Source of the DNA: Streptomyces sennicomposti
GTDB taxonomy: Bacteria; Actinomycetota; Actinomycetes; Streptomycetales; Streptomycetaceae
Direction: 5' to 3'
Length of the DNA: 45,368 nucleotides
Assembly: GCF_019890635.1 (NCBI RefSeq)
Contig: NZ_JAIOAB010000061.1
Location: forward strand, 1 to 45,368
How positions within the stretch are numbered: position 1 is the stretch's first letter; every line of letters begins with the position of its first letter. Positions 31,142 through 39,862 of this stretch are shown one piece after another. Position numbers and translations under genes: made by a program. The notes under the pieces are model-generated. The model worked only from the letters and a program-made list of their open reading frames with translations, made no database searches and was not told the origin of the DNA.

Positions 31142-31615
31142 ATGCGGGACGGTGAACCGGACTATGAGGTGGGTGACATGCTCCGGGTGTCGTGCGCGCC
31201 CGCCCCGGCCCGGGTCACCGAGGTGCCAAGGTCCCACGTGTCCATCGAGTGGCCGTGGGGAGACGTCGATCCCGACTCGCGGTACGGCTGGGACGGCCGA
31301 TTCGCTCTTCCTGTCGAACCCGACGGCCGGGAGTGGTCACTCTTCCGGACGGAACAGGATCCACGGGGTCTGAAGCCGGACGACACATGCCTCGTCGGCA
31401 TCCCCGAGACGCTGGTGCACGTCGTCGACGTCGGGCGCTACGACCCGCCCATGGACACCGGCCGGCTGCCTCGGCCGCACACCTTGCTGATCGTGCTTCC
31501 CGTCGATCGCCCCGGTAGCGCAGTGGGCGGCGAAGACGAGGGGGACACGATCGAGCTGGACTCCGCCGCACCCATCGTGACGGAACGGGTCTCCCCGGCG
31601 GATCGGGTCAGCTAG
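31142..31615 (+). CDS. Hypothetical protein, 157 residues
   Basis: I do not recognise a family. The product starts MRDGEPDYEVGDMLRVSCAP, is acidic with many Pro, Asp and Trp residues (SIEWPWGDVDPDSRYGWDGR), and has no membrane segment or signal peptide. The ATG at 31142 has GGAGGG ten bases upstream; the open frame beginning at 30806 crosses the repeat and is rejected. Its last 8 bp overlap the end of the convergent hydrolase gene. Confidence 0.6.
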   Translation: MRDGEPDYEVGDMLRVSCAPAPARVTEVPRSHVSIEWPWGDVDPDSRYGWDGRFALPVEPDGREWSLFRTEQDPRGLKPDDTCLVGIPETLVHVVDVGRYDPPMDTGRLPRPHTLLIVLPVDRPGSAVGGEDEGDTIELDSAAPIVTERVSPADRVS

Positions 31616-32606
31616 CCCGCCGCCCCGCGAGCGTGTCCAGGACGTCCGCGACCGGGGTGGGGTCCAGAGGGCCGACGTGTGACGCCCCGGGGAAATCGTG
31701 CACGCGGAAGCTGTTGCCGGGTGTGGACGCATCGGCTTCCGCGATCATTCTGTCCTGGAGCGCGGTGGCGATCGTACGGTCCCTGCCGAAACGCAGGTAC
31801 GTGCGGGGAATGCGTCCCCAGTCGCCGGCCCGGCCGACCGCTCGGCCCGCATAGGCGGCGACGGGCTCGTCGGACTGCATGCCGGCCAGTATCCGGCGGA
31901 AGTCGGCGTCGGGGTAGTCCGCGCAGATCATCTCCTTCAGGAGGGCCAGCTCACCGCTGACCCCCGTACGGAAGTTCAGCCGCAACACCCCGAGCCGGTC
32001 CGGGTCACCCACCGTCAGCTCCACCGGGCTGACGGCGTTCGCGTTCTCGGGCGCCGCCGTGCAGGCGTCCGCCGTGGGCAGGACGCGGCTGGGGCAGAAG
32101 GCCGCCATGTAGCAGATGTGGTGAAGCAGGTGCGGGACCGCGTCGCCGACACGGCTCACCGACACGCCCCCCAGGCTATGCCCGACCAGGACCACCGGGC
32201 CGTTCCGTGCGGCCTGCCGCACGATGCCCGTGACGCGCGCCTCGTAGTCGTCCAGTCCCAGGCCCTTCAGCGGGGAGGGCTCGACCGCCATCGCTGTGAG
32301 GTCCTGCCGCTGGTACGACTCCGCCACGAAGGCCTCCGCGCCGTGCCGCGGCTGGTCCACCATGACGACGCGGTGGCCGCGCAGCACCAGTTCCCGCGCG
32401 ATCGGCATCCAGAACGCGCCGGCGCTGTGGGTACCGTGCACCAGCACGTAAGTCACGTGAGTTCCGGGCCCGCGACGCGGGGCCGCCGCGGCCGGCGAGG
32501 TGCCGAGCCCGGTGGCCAGCGCCATGCCTCCCACCGCGAGTCCCAGCCCGCGCAGCGCCGTCCGGCGGGTGGCGCCTTCTCGTTCTCCGTTCGTGTCATC
32601 CATCAT
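31608..32606 (-). CDS. Tat-exported alpha/beta hydrolase
   Basis: The 332-residue protein has a twin-arginine signal (RRTALRGLGLAVGGMALATG, then an Ala-rich cleavage region near residue 45). The hydrolase domain has oxyanion-hole VLVHGTHSAGAFW and nucleophile elbow GHSLGG. A late Asp/His pair is plausible in HDFPGASHVGPLDP. It resembles esterases of the salicylate-esterase/hydroxynitrile-lyase type. Substrate unknown. Tandem ATG codons at 32606 and 32603 are both possible; TAGCGT seven bases upstream hints at a leaderless start. Confidence 0.85.
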   Translation of the reverse strand: MMDDTNGEREGATRRTALRGLGLAVGGMALATGLGTSPAAAAPRRGPGTHVTYVLVHGTHSAGAFWMPIARELVLRGHRVVMVDQPRHGAEAFVAESYQRQDLTAMAVEPSPLKGLGLDDYEARVTGIVRQAARNGPVVLVGHSLGGVSVSRVGDAVPHLLHHICYMAAFCPSRVLPTADACTAAPENANAVSPVELTVGDPDRLGVLRLNFRTGVSGELALLKEMICADYPDADFRRILAGMQSDEPVAAYAGRAVGRAGDWGRIPRTYLRFGRDRTIATALQDRMIAEADASTPGNSFRVHDFPGASHVGPLDPTPVADVLDTLAGRRAS

Positions 32607-32924
32607 GAACACCACGCTAGGAACGGCCCGTTCGGCCCACCAGCGGTCCAGCACCCCGGCAGGGGTGGACCCAGGACCACCCTGCCGTGCGGCTCGCAGG
32701 GCCCCGACCCGCGACCCCCGACCCGCGCGCCGTGAGCCGGACCACGCGGACCACGCGGACCGCCCGGCCTGCTCGGACTGCCCTGACCGTCCCGCACGTC
32801 CCGCCGCAACCGCAGTCAGCGCGTCGCATCACCCGTCGGGCAACTCGCCGTTGCCCAGTGCGCCGACGACTCCCGGGCGAGGGCGGGGGCGGGGCCGTGC
32901 CCGGCCGGGTCGCCGCCAGTCGGT

Positions 32925-33020
32925 TGTCCGGCCTCCGTCCTGTCCGGCCTCTGCGCTGTCCGGCCTCCGTCCTGCCCGGCCTCCATCCTGCCCGGCCTCC
33001 GCGCTGTCAGGTCCCTGTGC
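32925..33020. repeat. Six 16-bp tandem repeats
   Basis: Units starting at 32925, 32941, 32957, 32973, 32989 and 33005 follow TG(T/C)CCGGCCTCCGTCC; the last is degenerate. The repeats and their flanks fill 32607-33101, where I see no gene. Confidence 0.88.
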
Positions 33021-33101
33021 GCACGCCGGCGCGTGGCGAACTCCGCGTGTCCGTAATCCCGGTCCCCGCCCCCGCTCCGCCTCCGCCTCCGCCTCCGTCC
33101 G

Positions 33102-34028
33102 TCACCGTTCACTGCTGAACTGCGGGTCCTTCGACTGGTCGTAGATCTCCTTGCCCGAGGCGTCGAAGGCGTGGACGTACGGGCTCGGGCCGTCGTAGTG
33201 GGGGCCGGGGGGCGTGTCGGGGGAGAGGGCCGCTCCGTAGGCGAACGCGCCGTCCGACATGGCCGCCGGGTACTGCTTCGGGTCGTCGCCGTAGCTGATG
33301 GTGATCTTCGCGACGCCGGGTGCGTAGTGTCCGGCGCCCAGCATGAGGTACTTCCCCTTGCCGGCGGTCGTCATGAAGGAGTCGAAGTACTCGATCACGC
33401 GGCCGGTGCCCCACAGGCGGTCGTTGATGAAGGTGGGCGGGGAGTCCTGGCTGCTCCCCTTGTCGCCCTTCGACTGGCACTGGACGTACTGGCCGGCCGA
33501 GTTCACGGCGACGACCACGCCGTCCCAGTCCGGGGCGGCGACCGGAGTGCGGACCGCGAGCACGGCGTCGTACCGCGACGCGTCCGCGCCCAGGCAGGAG
33601 GAGAGGATCTTGGCGGCGGTCCCCGCTTCGACCGGGGTCGTCCTCGCGTCGGTGATGGTGAACGCGACCGAGGTGGGTGTCGCACGAGCCGCGGACGGCG
33701 CCGGGCCGGCTCCGCCCGCCGTGGAGGCGCGGGGTGTGCTCGGGGTCGGTGTCGCGGTCCTCGACGGGTTCCCGCCGGGAAGCGCCTGGTCGGTGACGCC
33801 CGGCCCGGCGTCCCCCGTCCCGCCGAGGGCCGTCACGACCGCGACGCTCACCGCCGTCACTCCGACGGCGACGCTCAGCGGCACCCCCCACCCGCGTCGC
33901 ACCGAGACACCGTCGTCGGCACCGTTGTCCTGCGGACCGATCTTCATCAGCAGTTCCTCTCGCATCCGCCGGTGGTCCGGCAGATCACGATCAGAAGGAG
34001 CCGCAGGAACGCCCTGCTTGTCATTCAT
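33102..34028 (-). CDS. Membrane-anchored protein coupled to an ECF sigma factor
   Basis: The 308-residue protein has a short cytoplasmic N-terminus (HRRMREELLMKIGPQ), one membrane helix VPLSVAVGVTAVSVAVVTAL, a Pro/Ser/Thr-rich linker, and an extracellular domain of about 200 residues of unknown fold (YDAVLAVRTPVAAPDWDGVV and others). The ATG at 34028 overlaps the sigma factor stop as ATGA. Position and topology suggest a sigma regulator or target of the ECF system, although no zinc anti-sigma HxxxCxxC motif is present. Confidence 0.75.
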   Translation of the reverse strand: MNDKQGVPAAPSDRDLPDHRRMREELLMKIGPQDNGADDGVSVRRGWGVPLSVAVGVTAVSVAVVTALGGTGDAGPGVTDQALPGGNPSRTATPTPSTPRASTAGGAGPAPSAARATPTSVAFTITDARTTPVEAGTAAKILSSCLGADASRYDAVLAVRTPVAAPDWDGVVVAVNSAGQYVQCQSKGDKGSSQDSPPTFINDRLWGTGRVIEYFDSFMTTAGKGKYLMLGAGHYAPGVAKITISYGDDPKQYPAAMSDGAFAYGAALSPDTPPGPHYDGPSPYVHAFDASGKEIYDQSKDPQFSSER

Positions 34029-34672
34029 CGTGCGACTTCCTTCGCGTTGACGGGTTGACCGGAACTGAACGGCGCTGGAACCGCGGCTCCCTCGACGAGG
34101 TCGGCCCCCAGTCTCCGGCGCGCCCGGTACAGCCGGGACTTCACGGTTCCGACCGCCACCTTCAGCACTGCCGCGGCCGCCTGCTGGTCCAGGCCCGACC
34201 ACACGCACAGCTCGATGACCTCGCGTTCGTGGCGGGGCAGCCGGGCGAGCGCCCGGTGGATCTCCGACATGCGCCGCTCGTCGTCCACCAGGCCGGCGAC
34301 CCGGTCCGCGTGGTCGCCCACCGGCTCGTCGTGGGAGACGAGCCGGCGCAGCAACGCCTCGGCGCGCCGCAGCCGCCGCCTGGTGTTGGACAGCAGACCG
34401 TCGGCGATGCCGAGGAGCCACGGCAGGGCCGAGTCACGGTCCAGCACCGTCTCCGATCGCCGGCGCCAGGCGTGCAGGAACACGGTCGACGTGAGGTCTT
34501 CGGCCTCGGACCAGTCGGCCGTCCGCCGGAACGCGTAGTTGTAGACGGCCTTCCCGTGACGGTCGAAAAGCTGACCGAACGCCTCGCGGTCACCGTCGAC
34601 GGCTCTCGCCCACAGCGCTCGGTCCGATGTCCCTCCGTCCGGTGCGGCGGGGGCGGCGTCGTTCAGTTCCAT
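34025..34672 (-). CDS. ECF RNA polymerase sigma factor
   Basis: The 215-residue sigma-70 family protein has region 2 (DREAFGQLFDRHGKAVYNYA, then EAEDLTSTVFLHAWRRR) and region 4 (LARLPRHEREVIELCVWSGL, QQAAAAVLKVAVGTVKSRLY). The ATG at 34672 is chosen because upstream residues are Pro/Gly-rich and unlike the family; AGGG precedes it. It is coupled to the membrane protein gene. Target promoters are unknown. Confidence 0.88.
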   Translation of the reverse strand: MELNDAAPAAPDGGTSDRALWARAVDGDREAFGQLFDRHGKAVYNYAFRRTADWSEAEDLTSTVFLHAWRRRSETVLDRDSALPWLLGIADGLLSNTRRRLRRAEALLRRLVSHDEPVGDHADRVAGLVDDERRMSEIHRALARLPRHEREVIELCVWSGLDQQAAAAVLKVAVGTVKSRLYRARRRLGADLVEGAAVPAPFSSGQPVNAKEVAR

Positions 34673-34904
34673 GCCCTGTACGTGTCCGGCACCCGGCCGA
34701 AGGTTCCCGCCGGGCCGGTATCGGCCCGGGTTCTCATGAGCCGGGGATCCCGCAGCGGTCGCCGCCCGCCTGAGCGGCGGATTCATCCACAGACCATGAA
34801 GAGACAGCGACCTCTAAGGTTTTGCTCATTCTTGGGCCCTACGTTACGCGGGAGGCACATTCGCGGGAGCCGCCGTGGTGCGGGGCGGCACGAGAAGGGC
34901 GCGT

Positions 34905-35825
34905 ATGACGGAGAACGAAGGGTCCCCGGGGAACCGGCCCCCGACCCGAGTGACATCCCGGCTGGCCAGGCGCGCGGCGCTGCTGGTACCCCCGATAGGG
35001 CATCTCGTCGAGCAGCGCGACCGCCTGCGGACGACCTGCCACCGGCTCCGGGAGGAACGGGACCGGGCCTGCCGGGAGCGGGACACCCTCCGGGCCGAGC
35101 GCGACGCGCTGGTGCTGTCGGTCGCGGGGCCGGGCCGGGAGGAGCGGTCGCCGGGCGACGGGAGCGCCGCGGAGGAGGAGCCCGCCCTGGAGTACCTGTT
35201 CGTGCTGACATACGGCCGTTCCGGCTCCACCCTGCTGCAGAACCTGCTCAACTCGATCCCCGGAGTGCTGGTCCGGGGAGAGAACCACGGCGTGCTGTAC
35301 GAGCTGTACCGGTTCCACCACAAGGTCCTGCACCACCGCGACCGCCTCGCCAGGCCGCAGCCGCTGCCGCCCTTCCATCCCTGGTGGGGGATCGACGGCT
35401 ATCCGGAGGAGGAGGCGCTGGCGGCGATGCGCCGACTCGTGCTGGACACCCTGATCCGCCCCCGGCCCGATTCACGGATCGTGGGTTTCAAGGAGATCAC
35501 CTGGCCCGACGAGGACCTCGCCGAGTACGTGGCGTTCCTGCGGCGGCTCTTTCCCGGCGCGCGGTTCGTGTTCAACACCCGCGACCTCGCCGATGTGGCG
35601 CGCAGCAAGTGGTGGGCGACCATGCCGGACGCCGCGGAGCGGCTGGCACGGACCGAGAAGCGGATGAGCGAGGTCGTCGACGGTCTGGGGGACGCCGCCG
35701 TACGGGTGCACTACGACGACTACTGCGCGGACCCCGAGGCCCTGCGCCCGATGCACCGCTGGCTCGGCGGCGAGTTCGACGCGGAGCGCATCCGCACCGT
35801 GATGGCGGTCCGCCACTCCTACTGA
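34905..35825 (+). CDS. Sulfotransferase-like protein with N-terminal coiled coil
   Basis: The 306-residue protein has a charged coiled coil at about residues 38-80 (EQRDRLRTTCHRLREERDRA). The sulfotransferase domain shows the PAPS 5'-phosphosulfate loop FVLTYGRSGSTLLQNLLNSI and the 3'-phosphate region RFVFNTRDLADVARSKWWAT. It likely moves a sulfuryl group to a sugar, lipid or metabolite. The ATG at 34905 follows GAAGGG; an earlier ATG (34875) lacks a site. The stop codon lies in a 17-bp tandem repeat. It is divergent from the ECF operon. Confidence 0.8.
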   Translation: MTENEGSPGNRPPTRVTSRLARRAALLVPPIGHLVEQRDRLRTTCHRLREERDRACRERDTLRAERDALVLSVAGPGREERSPGDGSAAEEEPALEYLFVLTYGRSGSTLLQNLLNSIPGVLVRGENHGVLYELYRFHHKVLHHRDRLARPQPLPPFHPWWGIDGYPEEEALAAMRRLVLDTLIRPRPDSRIVGFKEITWPDEDLAEYVAFLRRLFPGARFVFNTRDLADVARSKWWATMPDAAERLARTEKRMSEVVDGLGDAAVRVHYDDYCADPEALRPMHRWLGGEFDAERIRTVMAVRHSY

Positions 35826-35842
35826 TCCGCCACTCCTACTGA
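35809..35842. repeat. 17-bp perfect tandem duplication at a stop codon
   Basis: 35809-35825 is repeated exactly at 35826-35842. It duplicates the last codons and TGA of the sulfotransferase-like gene. Confidence 0.95.
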
Positions 35843-35969
35843 CCGGAGTCCGTCAACGGTCCCGCTCGGCGCGCCTCGCCGGTTGGCCGCGGCCCGCGTA
35901 TGGTCGCGCGGCGGGGACGACTCGCCGAGGGGCGGCACGGGCCGGGTCAGGAACGGGGAGCGGGGGGCC

Positions 35970-36158
35970 GTGAGCAGGAGGCGCTACGTTGCCAGGGGTG
36001 TGCCGGGTGGTTACCGGATCTGGGACAACCGGGGGCGTCGATGGTGGGGCCACCTGTACGAGTTGTGTCCTGACGATCTCGTGACGGAGTTGAACGGCCA
36101 GGCGGATCAGGCACGGATCACTGCTCTGATGAAGCGCTACAGGGCGCAGAAGCGATAG
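35970..36158 (+). CDS. Small hypothetical protein, 62 residues
   Basis: A Trp/Arg-rich small protein (RRRYVARGVPGGYRIWDNRG, RRWWGHLYELCPDDLVTELN) ending in a basic helix. The GTG at 35970 follows GGGGAG. It looks like a conserved actinobacterial small protein, but I cannot name a family. Confidence 0.6.
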   Translation: MSRRRYVARGVPGGYRIWDNRGRRWWGHLYELCPDDLVTELNGQADQARITALMKRYRAQKR

Positions 36159-36191
36159 GCGCCGGGGACCGGGACCCTTGGCCGGGAGCGG

Positions 36192-36389
36192 GTGAGGACC
36201 GTGACGGTGCTGAAGTCGCCCGCGGTGGTGGATGCCTGGTTGTCGCGCGCCGGTTGGTACGCAGGGCGCCGGTGCGACGGACTGGCCGCTGCCGAGGTGA
36301 CGAGTGCTGTGGACAGTTTTCGTCGTGACGGCAGCAGGCTCGAGGTCGCCGCGCCCGCTCTCGAGTTCCTGCGCGAACACATCGGATAG
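36192..36389 (+). CDS. Truncated SUKH-3-like immunity protein
   Basis: The 65-residue protein VVDAWLSRAGWYAGRRCDGL through PALEFLREHIG matches the first third of SUKH-3 immunity proteins (LxxAGWxPGRxV start, then AxxFLxxxG). Full members are about 150 residues. The downstream frames do not continue the family, so it is a fragment. The GTG start follows GGGAGCG. Confidence 0.5.
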   Translation: MRTVTVLKSPAVVDAWLSRAGWYAGRRCDGLAAAEVTSAVDSFRRDGSRLEVAAPALEFLREHIG

Positions 36390-36567
36390 TGGCGCCGCGG
36401 GACGCTTCTACCGGAGTCGGCCGCGGCGGCGTCCGGCACCGCCGCCCGCCGCCTGGCCGACGATGCCCTGTTCCGACACGTCGGGCGAGCCGAAGTCGGA
36501 GAAGCCGCTTTCCGGGCCAGGAACGCGGCGGGCCCCGCTGTCGGACCCGCGCTGTACGGTCCGCTCC

Positions 36568-36969
36568 ATGGCCGAGAGACCGACGACGAACTGGCGCAAG
36601 GGCGTGGCCGAGGAGGCCTCGAAGGTTGCCGTCGGCGCCCTGGATCCCGACTGCGCGTGCAGGGGCGAGCTGTTCCCCGCAGAGCTCTTGCTGGAGACCG
36701 ATGCCGTCCTCGGCGCGTTCGAGGCCGAGTTGCCCACACTCGCCGACGGGGACGACGCGCGCGTCTTCGCCGCGGTGGAGCGCGTCGTCCTCGCCCTGAA
36801 CGCCGTGAACGAGGCCCACGACGAGTGCGCCTTCGAAACCGAGGAACGCGAGCAGTTGTGCGCCTACATCGATGAGGCGCTCACCGAGCAGGGGATCGAC
36901 GTCGCGGCCCTCACCGCCAGGAGCGGGCTCGATCGGCACGAACTCACGGACCGGTGGCGGGACTGGTGA
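36568..36969 (+). CDS. Hypothetical acidic helical protein
   Basis: The 133-residue protein starts MAERPTTNWRKGVAEEASKV. It is acidic and mostly helical, and ends RSGLDRHELTDRWRDW. No membrane segment and no family I recognise. Its size, acidity and position among SUKH-type genes make an immunity role conceivable. The stretch 36390-36567 holds no gene. Confidence 0.6.
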   Translation: MAERPTTNWRKGVAEEASKVAVGALDPDCACRGELFPAELLLETDAVLGAFEAELPTLADGDDARVFAAVERVVLALNAVNEAHDECAFETEEREQLCAYIDEALTEQGIDVAALTARSGLDRHELTDRWRDW

Positions 36970-36995
36970 GCGGCCTTCGTCAGGAGAGACCGCTC

Positions 36996-37478
36996 ATGGC
37001 GTCCACACATCTCTACAAGCGGCGCATCGGACCGTGGGGGCTCGGCGCGCGCGTCACTGTGGACGTGCGGGCCGTGGACGAGTCGCCGTGTGAGGCGTGT
37101 GGCGTCGAAGGGGCGCTCGTCCGGTGGGTGCCTCCGCGCGGGCTCGCCCCCGCCGGCGCGCGGTGGATGGCCTTCGGGTTCGGGCTGGTGGCCGGGCAGC
37201 TCGGTGCGGTCGGTGGCGGGGAGCATGCCGTGCTCGTGCGGGTGGACGGCTGGGACGTGCCCGTGCCGACCGACTACCAGGAGGAGGTCGCCGCCGCGGC
37301 CGTCATCGAGTGCCTGCAACAGGGGTTTGGCATCCGCGGCGTCGACATCGGCCTCTCGTTCGACCGGGAGCGGAACCGGTACGGGTTCATCTGGGACGGG
37401 GCTCCCGGCGGGCCCACCGCGCCCCCGGCGCCAGCCCCAGCCCCAGCCCGGACGGGCTCCGTGTCGCCGGCTCAGTGA
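36996..37478 (+). CDS. Hypothetical protein, 160 residues
   Basis: It starts MASTHLYKRRIGPWGLGARV and has a mixed alpha/beta central part (LVRVDGWDVPVPTDYQEEVA then AAAVIECLQQGFGIRGVDIG) and a Pro/Ala-rich tail. The ATG at 36996 has AGGAGAG. It follows the previous gene by 26 bp and is probably co-transcribed with it. Family not recognised. Confidence 0.6.
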   Translation: MASTHLYKRRIGPWGLGARVTVDVRAVDESPCEACGVEGALVRWVPPRGLAPAGARWMAFGFGLVAGQLGAVGGGEHAVLVRVDGWDVPVPTDYQEEVAAAAVIECLQQGFGIRGVDIGLSFDRERNRYGFIWDGAPGGPTAPPAPAPAPARTGSVSPAQ

Positions 37479-37612
37479 GCGCCACTGCCCGTCCCTTTGC
37501 CATCTCTTTACAACCCCGGTCCCGGCCGCGTCGTCTCTCCCCCCGATTCCGCACCGGAAAGCCGCCCGGCACCCCATGACGGGGCGGCCGGGCCGATCGA
37601 GGGAGACTCCTC

Positions 37613-38002
37613 ATGCGTGCACGGTCCTTCTTCGCCGCCCTCGGCTGCGCTGTGGCGCTGGCCACGGCCGGAGCCGGGACGGCTCTCGCCGACAGCGGCG
37701 CGTCCACCCCCACCCCGGTGCCGTCGGCCGGCACGGCGAGCCCCACCGAAGCGACCGGCGCCCAGGCGGGAGCCGGCGACGGCTCCGCCACCCCCAGGCC
37801 CGTACCGGCCCAGACCGCGGTGGGCGGCGGGAGCAGGGGCCAGGTCAGTGTGGTGCCCTCGGGCGCCCCGGACACCGGCGTGCCGACCGGGGCGGCCGAG
37901 ACCTCCGGGACGGTGGAGGCGACCGCGGCGGCCGGTGCCGTGGTGCTGGCCCTCGGCGCGGGCACGCTCGTGCTGCGCCGCAGGAACAAGGCCCAGGGCT
38001 GA
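37613..38002 (+). CDS. Small surface protein, candidate sortase substrate
   Basis: The 129-residue protein has a signal peptide (MRARSFFAALGCAVALATAG, cleavage after ALA near residue 26), a Thr/Pro/Ser/Gly-rich wall-spanning region, and a C-terminal sorting-like module. The module is GAPDTG, a gap, the hydrophobic helix ATAAAGAVVLALGAGTLVL and the basic tail RRRNKAQG. GAPDTG resembles the LAxTG/LPxTG pentapeptide without being canonical. The adjacent sortase gene starts four bases after its stop, supporting a functional pair. Confidence 0.7.
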   Translation: MRARSFFAALGCAVALATAGAGTALADSGASTPTPVPSAGTASPTEATGAQAGAGDGSATPRPVPAQTAVGGGSRGQVSVVPSGAPDTGVPTGAAETSGTVEATAAAGAVVLALGAGTLVLRRRNKAQG

Positions 38003-38005
38003 CCC

Positions 38006-38647
38006 GTGCGGGCGTACCGGACGACCGCGCTGCCCGCGGTCATCGCCACCGTCTGCCTGACGGCCGGTGCGGTCACCGGCTGCCGGGCCGAGGCTCCCTC
38101 CGTGGCCGCGCCCCCGGCGGCGAGCACGACGGCCGCCGCACCGCCGGGTGCCTCCCCCGAGGCCGTGCCCACCCCGCTCGCCCGGTCGGCACCGGTACGC
38201 CTGCGCATCCCGGACATCGGGGTCGACACCCCGCTCATGCAGCTCGGCCTGGCTCCCGACCGGTCGGTCGAGGTCCCGCCGGTGCGGGCGCACTCCCCGG
38301 CCGGCTGGTACCGCGGCTCGCCCGCACCGGGGCAGCCCGGACCGGCGGTGATCCTCGGCCATGTGACCGTCGGCCGGTACGGGGACGGCGTCTTCCTGCG
38401 GCTGTCGCGGCTGCGGCCGGGGGCGCGCGTCGTCGTCCGGCTCCAGGACGGGACCTCGGCGGCCTTCACGGTGGACGCGGTGCGTACCGTCGCCAAGGAC
38501 CGTTTCCCCACCCGTGACGTCTACGGCGACACCGACCGCCCGGAGTTGCGCCTCATCACCTGCGGCGGCCCGCGCAGCGGCGACGGCTACCGCGACAACG
38601 TCATCGTGTTCGCGAGCCTGACCACCGCCGCACCGCGTACGGCGTGA
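38006..38647 (+). CDS. Class F sortase
   Basis: The 213-residue extracytoplasmic transpeptidase has a hydrophobic leader with a cysteine (VTGCRAE), a Pro/Ala-rich linker and a sortase barrel (APVRLRIPDIGVDTPLMQLG). The catalytic His is in VILGHVT, the Cys in LRLITCGGP and the Arg in YRDNVIVFAS. Class F sortases are typical of actinobacteria. The GTG at 38006 is 3 bp after the surface-protein stop, so the two genes are co-transcribed. It probably anchors its neighbour. Confidence 0.88.
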   Translation: MRAYRTTALPAVIATVCLTAGAVTGCRAEAPSVAAPPAASTTAAAPPGASPEAVPTPLARSAPVRLRIPDIGVDTPLMQLGLAPDRSVEVPPVRAHSPAGWYRGSPAPGQPGPAVILGHVTVGRYGDGVFLRLSRLRPGARVVVRLQDGTSAAFTVDAVRTVAKDRFPTRDVYGDTDRPELRLITCGGPRSGDGYRDNVIVFASLTTAAPRTA

Positions 38648-38794
38648 TCCCGGGCCCGGAGCGGACCCGAACCGTGCCCCGGACCCGAACGGGACCCCGA
38701 CCCGAACGGGTCCCGGACACCCGCCCCGCACCATCCCGCCCGCATCTTCGCCCCCGCGCCCCACCCCCGCCGTCATTCCGCCGCTTGGAGAGAG

Positions 38795-39292
38795 TTGAGC
38801 CGGTCCAAGGACAGGGCAGCCGCCGAACTGTTCGCCGATCTGTACCCCCGTCTCGCCGGCTGGTGCCGTCGCCTGGTGGACGACGACGGCACCGCCCACG
38901 AGATCGCGTCCGAGGCGTTCACCCGCCTGTGGACGCGCTGGACCGCCGTCGAGGAACCCCGCGGCTTCCTCTACGTCACCGCGGCCAACCTGGTGCGCGA
39001 CCACTGGCGCAAGCTGGAGCGCGAACGCCGGGCGGTGCGGCGCGTCCGCACCGAGGCCGCCCTCGCCCGCCCGCAGGAGGGCGCCGAGACATCGGTCCCG
39101 GTACGGCTGCTGGTGCAGTCGCTGCCCGAACGGCTGCGTACCGTCGTCCTGCTGTACTACTACGCCGACCTGCCGATCCGGAGGATCGCCCAGCTGACGG
39201 AGCGGCGAGAGGGCACCGTCAAGGCCGATCTGCACGCCGCCCGCGAGTATCTGCGCGCCCGCCTGGGAGGACGACTTGATCACATCCGTTGA
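38795..39292 (+). CDS. ECF-type sigma factor
   Basis: The 165-residue protein has short sigma region 2 (AAELFADLYPRLAGWCRRLV, EIASEAFTRLWTRW, LYVTAANLVRDHWRK) and region 4 (LPERLRTVVLLYYYADLPIR then RIAQLTERREGTVKADLHAA). The start is TTG at 38795 behind GGAGAGAG. It overlaps the next gene by 17 bp. It lies downstream of the sortase pair, 147 bp away, across a Pro/Arg-coding-like repeat tract with no gene. Confidence 0.85.
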   Translation: MSRSKDRAAAELFADLYPRLAGWCRRLVDDDGTAHEIASEAFTRLWTRWTAVEEPRGFLYVTAANLVRDHWRKLERERRAVRRVRTEAALARPQEGAETSVPVRLLVQSLPERLRTVVLLYYYADLPIRRIAQLTERREGTVKADLHAAREYLRARLGGRLDHIR

Positions 39293-39725
39293 GCCCTGGG
39301 ACGAGGACGGCGACGGGGAACTGGCCGCGCTGCTGCGCCAGGAGCCGGCGATGCTGGCGCCGCCGCCCGGCACCTTCGAGGGGATCCGCCGCCGCGCGGC
39401 CCGGCGGCGCGGGCTGCGCGCGGCGGCCGCGGGCGGCGCGACCACCGTCGTGATCGCCGCCGCGGCCCTGCTGTGGCCCACCACGGCCACGTCCCGCCCG
39501 ACGCCCCTGCCCCCGCTGGCCCCGCCGACGACCGCCGCCGCGCCGACCCCCGCACCCACGCCCTCGTCCTCGCCCTCCCAGGCCCCCGCCGTACCGTCCC
39601 CGCAGGCCACCCCGTCCGCTCCCACGCCCACGGTGGGCGACGGCACCTCGGGGCGGGCGGTGCCGACGGCGGCCCGGTCGGCGCTCCGTGACTCCGCTGC
39701 CGGTCGGGGCGGCGGGCCTCGGTGA
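39276..39725 (+). CDS. Small membrane protein coupled to the sigma factor
   Basis: The 149-residue protein has a cytoplasmic N-terminus (ELAALLRQEPAMLAPPPGTF), one membrane helix (AAAAGGATTVVIAAAALLW) and a long Pro/Thr/Ser tail outside the cell. TTG start at 39276 behind GGGAGG, overlapping the sigma gene. By position it may regulate the sigma factor, but no anti-sigma motif is evident. Confidence 0.7.
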   Translation: MITSVEPWDEDGDGELAALLRQEPAMLAPPPGTFEGIRRRAARRRGLRAAAAGGATTVVIAAAALLWPTTATSRPTPLPPLAPPTTAAAPTPAPTPSSSPSQAPAVPSPQATPSAPTPTVGDGTSGRAVPTAARSALRDSAAGRGGGPR

Positions 39726-39862
39726 CCAGGGTCCCGGCGGGGCGCCGACTTCAGGCCGGAGGTCGCCGGGAGCGGCTCGATCCGCGACGCTGTAGGGGCG
39801 AGCGTTCCACCCACTGAGAGTCCCACGGCGCCTACGGTGTCGCGGAGTTCGGAGTCCCGGCA

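Noticed and set aside
32925..33020. CRISPR-like repeats
   Set aside because: Contiguous 16-bp tandem units without spacers and no cas genes in the window.
33102..34028. Classical zinc-binding anti-sigma factor
   Set aside because: The HxxxCxxC motif is absent and most of the protein is extracellular; called only as a sigma-coupled membrane protein.
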